A stretch of DNA of 64,000 bases from Alteromonas sp. LOR (lineage in GTDB: Bacteria > Pseudomonadota > Gammaproteobacteria > Enterobacterales > Alteromonadaceae), in contig NZ_JQFW01000022.1 of the NCBI RefSeq assembly GCF_000753865.1, positions 80,731-144,730 of the forward strand, read 5' to 3'. A program made the translations under genes and the position numbers. Positions 61,599 to 64,000 of the stretch are shown piece after piece (the first letter of the stretch is position 1; the number at the start of each line of letters is the position of its first letter). Below the pieces are notes generated by a model, which saw only the letters and a program-made list of their open reading frames with translations, was not told where the DNA came from and searched no databases.

Positions 61599-62405
61599 TT
61601 ACATACTTTCATATTGCTGTGGTGTTTTAAAGTTCAACGATGAGTGTATTCGCTGATTATTGTAATACTCCTCAAGATACCATTGCGTGGTTTTCCGTAA
61701 GTGGCTTTCATCTTTAAACCTCTCGCCGTGGTATGCTTCGGTCTTAAATGTCCTAAAGAACGTCTCAACGTAGATATTGTCTGTCATCTTTCCTTGCCGG
61801 TTCATGCTTGGCTTTATCCCACACTTCTTTAGATGATTCTGATAGTCGTGACACGCATATTCAGTTCCTTTGCCCATCGAGCGACCAACCGATGACTTTT
61901 CGGGAGTACATATCGAGAACAACTGCCAGGTATATAAACTGTCCATTGAGTTTTAAATAGCTTACATCGCCACACCATTGTTGATTTGGGCGGCGTGGGA
62001 TTACGTGATTCAAGATAAGGTTGCCTACCTTGTTGCAGGTGTTTTCTGGCAGAGGGTGGCGTCGATATATTTTAGCGGCTTTACCGACTAGTTTTTGTTC
62101 GCGCATTATTCGCGCATTATTCGCTCAATCCTTTTGCGGTTAACTTGCCAGCCTTGTGCCTGCAGATGCTTATGAATGCGAGGACTGCCGTAATTTCCTT
62201 TATGAAGGATGTAAAGACGATGGATTTCTTTCGTTAACTCAGTATTCAGCGCTTGGCGACGGCTAAGCCCTTTATGAAACCATTTATAAAAGCCGCTCGT
62301 TGAGACTTGCAATTGAGTGCAAAGGTATCTGATGCTAAATTCATCACGTCGTTCGTTTATGAACGAGAATTTTTCTGACTTTGTTCCTTCAGATACCCCT
62401 CCCAC
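61599..62405 (-). pseudogene. IS3-family transposase orfB, broken
   Basis: The DDE integrase part is in three frames. The first ends RIERIMRE, where an 11-bp tandem duplication (GCGCATTATTC twice, about 62101-62122) shifts the frame. The second holds the first catalytic Asp in QWCGDVSYL and ends at SRKVIGWSLDGQ. The third resumes at GKGTEYACHDYQNHLKKCGIKPS and has the catalytic Glu in DNIYVETFF. About 30 residues, including the second Asp, are lost. The enzyme cannot be active. Confidence 0.93.
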
Positions 62406-62716
62406 TTTTTTAGGAAGTTGTTTTCCTTCTGAGCGTCCGCTAGGGCTTTTTTGAGCTTCTCAATTTCTTTGTCTTTACTGAGCTCTTTGTTGTTATCAGA
62501 AGTCTCTTTAGTCATTGAAATTCTTCTCGTCGGCTTTTCTTCAAATTTACCTGCTTTGTACTCTTGTCGCCAACGATAAATCATTATCGGATGTAGCCCT
62601 AGGATGTCCGCAATATCCTTCGCTTTGACGTCCAATCCTAGCGTTAACTTAACCACTCGAATTTTAAATTCCAGTGAATATTCAACGACTCGTTCTGCAC
62701 TGACTATTTTCGCCAT
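62357..62716 (-). CDS. IS3-family orfA (helix-turn-helix transposase subunit)
   Basis: This 119-residue protein has a DNA-binding helix-turn-helix (YSLEFKIRVVKLTLGLDVKAKDIADILGLHPIMIYRWRQEY) and a leucine-zipper-like helix (DKEIEKLKKALADAQKENNFLKK). An AAAAAAG slippery run lies near its end, where a -1 shift would enter the orfB frame, as usual in the IS3 family. orfA itself seems intact. Confidence 0.9.
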   Translation of the reverse strand: MAKIVSAERVVEYSLEFKIRVVKLTLGLDVKAKDIADILGLHPIMIYRWRQEYKAGKFEEKPTRRISMTKETSDNNKELSKDKEIEKLKKALADAQKENNFLKKWEGYLKEQSQKNSRS

Positions 62717-62801
62717 TTTGCACCTACCTGATATTTGGTTAGGTGTCTACTTTATAGGGGGAGCTCTCCAGTGAGCGGCAGCGAACGGCTTAAGCGTGTT
62801 G

Positions 62802-63305
62802 TTAGCTCGAAATTGTAAAAATCTTTCGATGTTTGGCATACATTTCCTCTGCATGGTTGTGAATTGACGGCATTCTTATAATCGTGCCTTCGTCTCCTTT
62901 TATCGAGCATGGGTAACGACCTGCCCATGTTGTCGCTTCGGTTAATAGTTTCAAAGACATTTCGTATTTAGTTGCAAGTTCGGAGTCAACTAATTTAGCT
63001 AGTTTTAACAAGTCATGGGTTTTAATTTGATTCGGAAATTCTGGGTTAGGTAAAGGGCTTTCGTATGACAGACTTCCGAATTTCTGGTATACCCAAACAG
63101 CTTTAAATAAATTTTCTAGTGCTAGCCCATAGAGCAATGAGCAAACATTTTCCAATTCACTTTTTTCAAGTGGCGATATTAATTTATCGGCCTGTTCTTT
63201 AGAAATTCGAGCGCTACCTACAAGAGCTCTAGAATGTGCAAACCATGCAAGAGGGTCGAAAAGTCTCTCAGCAAACATATTTTTAATAACATCATCAAAA
63301 TTCAT
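62802..63305 (-). CDS. HEPN-like cassette protein
   Basis: This 167-residue helical protein starts at MNFDDVIKNMFAERLFDPLAW; a longer frame to 63356 only translates attC. The pattern SLLYGLALENLFKAVWVYQKFG, then IKTHDLLKLAKLV, then LLTEATTWAGRYPCSI resembles HEPN-type proteins, which often carry LTE...WAGRYP. The canonical R-x4-H RNase motif of active HEPN toxins is not evident. It may be a nucleotide-binding or inactive member. Stop codon is inside the IS-split attC. Confidence 0.6.
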   Translation of the reverse strand: MNFDDVIKNMFAERLFDPLAWFAHSRALVGSARISKEQADKLISPLEKSELENVCSLLYGLALENLFKAVWVYQKFGSLSYESPLPNPEFPNQIKTHDLLKLAKLVDSELATKYEMSLKLLTEATTWAGRYPCSIKGDEGTIIRMPSIHNHAEEMYAKHRKIFTISS

Positions 63306-63317
63306 TATTCCGCCTAG

Positions 63318-63425
63318 AGCTAACTTTCCAATAACAGGCGCAGACATGTGGGGCATAATGGCGCAGCCGCCCCGCGTGTATGCGTCCCAGCGAACGAAGT
63401 GAGTGTGTTGATTGGGTTGTTATGC
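63318..63425 (-). repeat. attC site (108 bp)
   Basis: The minus strand runs from GCATAACAACCCAATCAACA to GCGCCTGTTATTGGAAAGTTAGCT. The arms contain CACTTCGTTCGCTGGGACGC and GCGGGGCGGCTGCGCCATTATGCCCC. The stop codon of the gene at 63420 is in the R'' core. I used this site as the reference for the main attC family here. Confidence 0.9.
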
Positions 63426-63848
63426 ATCAAAAACCCCAAACAACCTAGTGTAGTTTTTTACATATGTATTAGTTGTTACCAACGGCCACAAAAATAATCC
63501 ATTGGCGAAAACAGGAAAAGCGATAATGACCGCGAATTCTGCGCTAGCCTCAAAAACGCATGAAATACCAAATAACACTCCTAATAAGAAAGTAACAATA
63601 GTGTATGTCCTATACCAGCCCAGCTTTTTGTAAAGGGTTTTAAACTCAAAGTCGTTAGTAATACCATTGATGCATAAAAAAAGAACGACACTAGATGGAA
63701 TAAGCAACACAATGCTAATGGGGCTGGCTTTGCTGATAGCTAAGCAAATTAGATAAACGAAACCAGTAGCCAGTGACCAATGAAACACTACACCCTTATA
63801 AATATATTGCCTATTAAATGGGTCGGAAAGAATAGGGGTACGGTTCAT
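63420..63848 (-). CDS. Four-helix membrane cassette protein
   Basis: This 142-residue protein starts MNRTPILSDPFNRQYIYKGVVFHWSLATGFVYLI. An in-frame GTG six codons earlier adjoins the attC core and is less likely. It has four hydrophobic helices. It is not recognised and has no clear similarity to the other membrane cassette proteins. Confidence 0.6.
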   Translation of the reverse strand: MNRTPILSDPFNRQYIYKGVVFHWSLATGFVYLICLAISKASPISIVLLIPSSVVLFLCINGITNDFEFKTLYKKLGWYRTYTIVTFLLGVLFGISCVFEASAEFAVIIAFPVFANGLFLWPLVTTNTYVKNYTRLFGVFDA

Positions 63849-63862
63849 AATTTCACTTTGAT

Positions 63863-63971
63863 GCACAACTTTTAAATAAGGGGCGCAGGCACGTAGGGCA
63901 TAAGGGCGAAGCCGCCCTGCGAGTTTGCGTCCCAGCCCGCACAGCGGGCGTGCTTAATTTTTTTGTTATAT
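63863..63971 (-). repeat. attC site (109 bp)
   Basis: The minus strand runs from ATATAACAAAAAAATTAAGC to GCGCCCCTTATTTAAAAGTTGTGC. It is a near copy of the site at 61050, with arms CGCCCGCTGTGCGGGCTGGGACGC. It belongs to the next cassette, whose gene is cut by the window edge. Confidence 0.88.
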
Positions 63972-64000
63972 GACATTTCTCAATCAGCCACTAAGTTAAC

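Larger units (their letters stand above)
61556..62768 (-). mobile_element. Decayed IS3-family insertion sequence (1213 bp)
   Basis: Ends are GAGAGTTCCCCCACAAAAGT on the left and, reading inward from the right, GAGAGCTCCCCCTATAAAGT. They match over about 25 bases with few differences. A 3-bp duplication CAG flanks the element (61553-61555 and 62769-62771), normal for IS3. It carries orfA intact and orfB broken in two places. It inserted in the bottom-strand loop region of an attC. Confidence 0.93.
61484..62807 (-). repeat. attC site split by an IS element (108 bp when rejoined)
   Basis: The R'' half is at 62772-62807 (GAGCTAACAACACGCTTAAG) and the R' half at 61484-61555 (ending GCTCAAAGTTATAC). 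Both join at a CAG triplet duplicated on the two sides of the IS. Without the IS and one CAG the site is 108 bp, as in neighbours at 56371 and 63318. Confidence 0.92.
54213..64000 (-). mobile_element. Distal part of a chromosomal integron cassette array
   Basis: At least ten minus-strand gene units are each followed by a structured site of 53-116 bp, ending in a GTTRRRY-like core on the minus strand. Several stop codons (58856, 59557, 62802, 63420) lie inside the R'' core of the following site, as in Vibrio-type cassettes. All cassettes point the same way, away from an integrase that should be beyond 64000. No intI or attI is present in the window. The left limit is drawn at the weakest site; eroded cassettes may extend to about 49.3 kb. 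Confidence 0.85.

Noticed and set aside
61556..62768. IS element as a source of a promoter or toxin for the array
   Set aside because: No outward promoter motif that I could support; the transposase is dead.
63972..64000. End of another cassette gene at the right edge
   Set aside because: The minus strand has one frame with six codons before a TGA, but this is too short to support a gene call.
49359..64000. Prophage or conjugative island
   Set aside because: No capsid, tail, terminase, relaxase, tyrosine integrase or tRNA attachment site is present in the window.

Overview
The window looks like chromosomal DNA of a marine gammaproteobacterium of the Alteromonas type (order Alteromonadales). 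The evidence is the gene content: alaA-yfbR-dgt, fur/fldA/DUF2788/ybfF, H-NS, etfBA opposite ETF dehydrogenase with LiuR-like operators, pxpABC, a TonB receptor, RND pumps, and a CvfB-type S1 protein. The base composition is moderate in GC. No tRNA, rRNA, CRISPR array or integrase gene was found.

Core part (about 0.5-49 kb). The left edge (84-547) holds a LexA-like box and two tandem-repeat arrays. It is followed by a YqaA-type membrane protein, the periplasmic methionine sulfoxide reductase pair msrQ/msrP, an RDD membrane protein, and the nucleotide-pool operon alaA-yfbR-dgt. Two RND permeases with one lipoprotein adaptor form a three-gene pump operon (9.2-16.9 kb). Next come OsmC and CvfB-like proteins, the 5-oxoproline operon pxpABC fused in translation to a D-amino-acid transaminase gene (18.6-22 kb), fur, a chemoreceptor, flavodoxin, ybfF and an H-NS-like protein. 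The electron-transfer flavoprotein module (27.2-30.9 kb) is divergent, with two palindromes in between that resemble LiuR operators. A second RND system (31.7-36.1 kb) is followed by a prolyl-oligopeptidase lipoprotein. Then there is a TonB-dependent receptor, a GlxA-type AraC regulator divergent from an acyl-CoA dehydrogenase/MDR reductase/two-SDR operon (42.7-47.1 kb), a YaiI-family protein and an iron alcohol dehydrogenase.

Accessory part (about 49-64 kb). Every gene here is on the minus strand, small, and mostly a predicted membrane protein or lipoprotein. From about 54.2 kb to the right edge the genes are separated by structured 53-116 bp sites that end in GTTRRRY-like cores on the minus strand. 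Several of these sites contain the stop codon of the gene before them. I read these as attC sites and this stretch as the distal end of a sedentary chromosomal integron. The integrase and attI would lie beyond base 64000. Cassette products include a secreted esterase, a GIDE/MULAN-like membrane protein, a HEPN-like protein, and related polytopic membrane proteins in adjacent cassettes. A decayed 1213-bp IS3-family element sits inside one attC. Removing it and one copy of its 3-bp target duplication restores a 108-bp site, the same size as its neighbours.

The 49.3-54.2 kb stretch has similar small genes but no clear attC sites. It may be an older, eroded part of the array or an unrelated small-gene island. 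It contains a T4 Imm-like superinfection-immunity protein and a frameshifted GNAT acetyltransferase. The most novel content of the window is in this accessory part.
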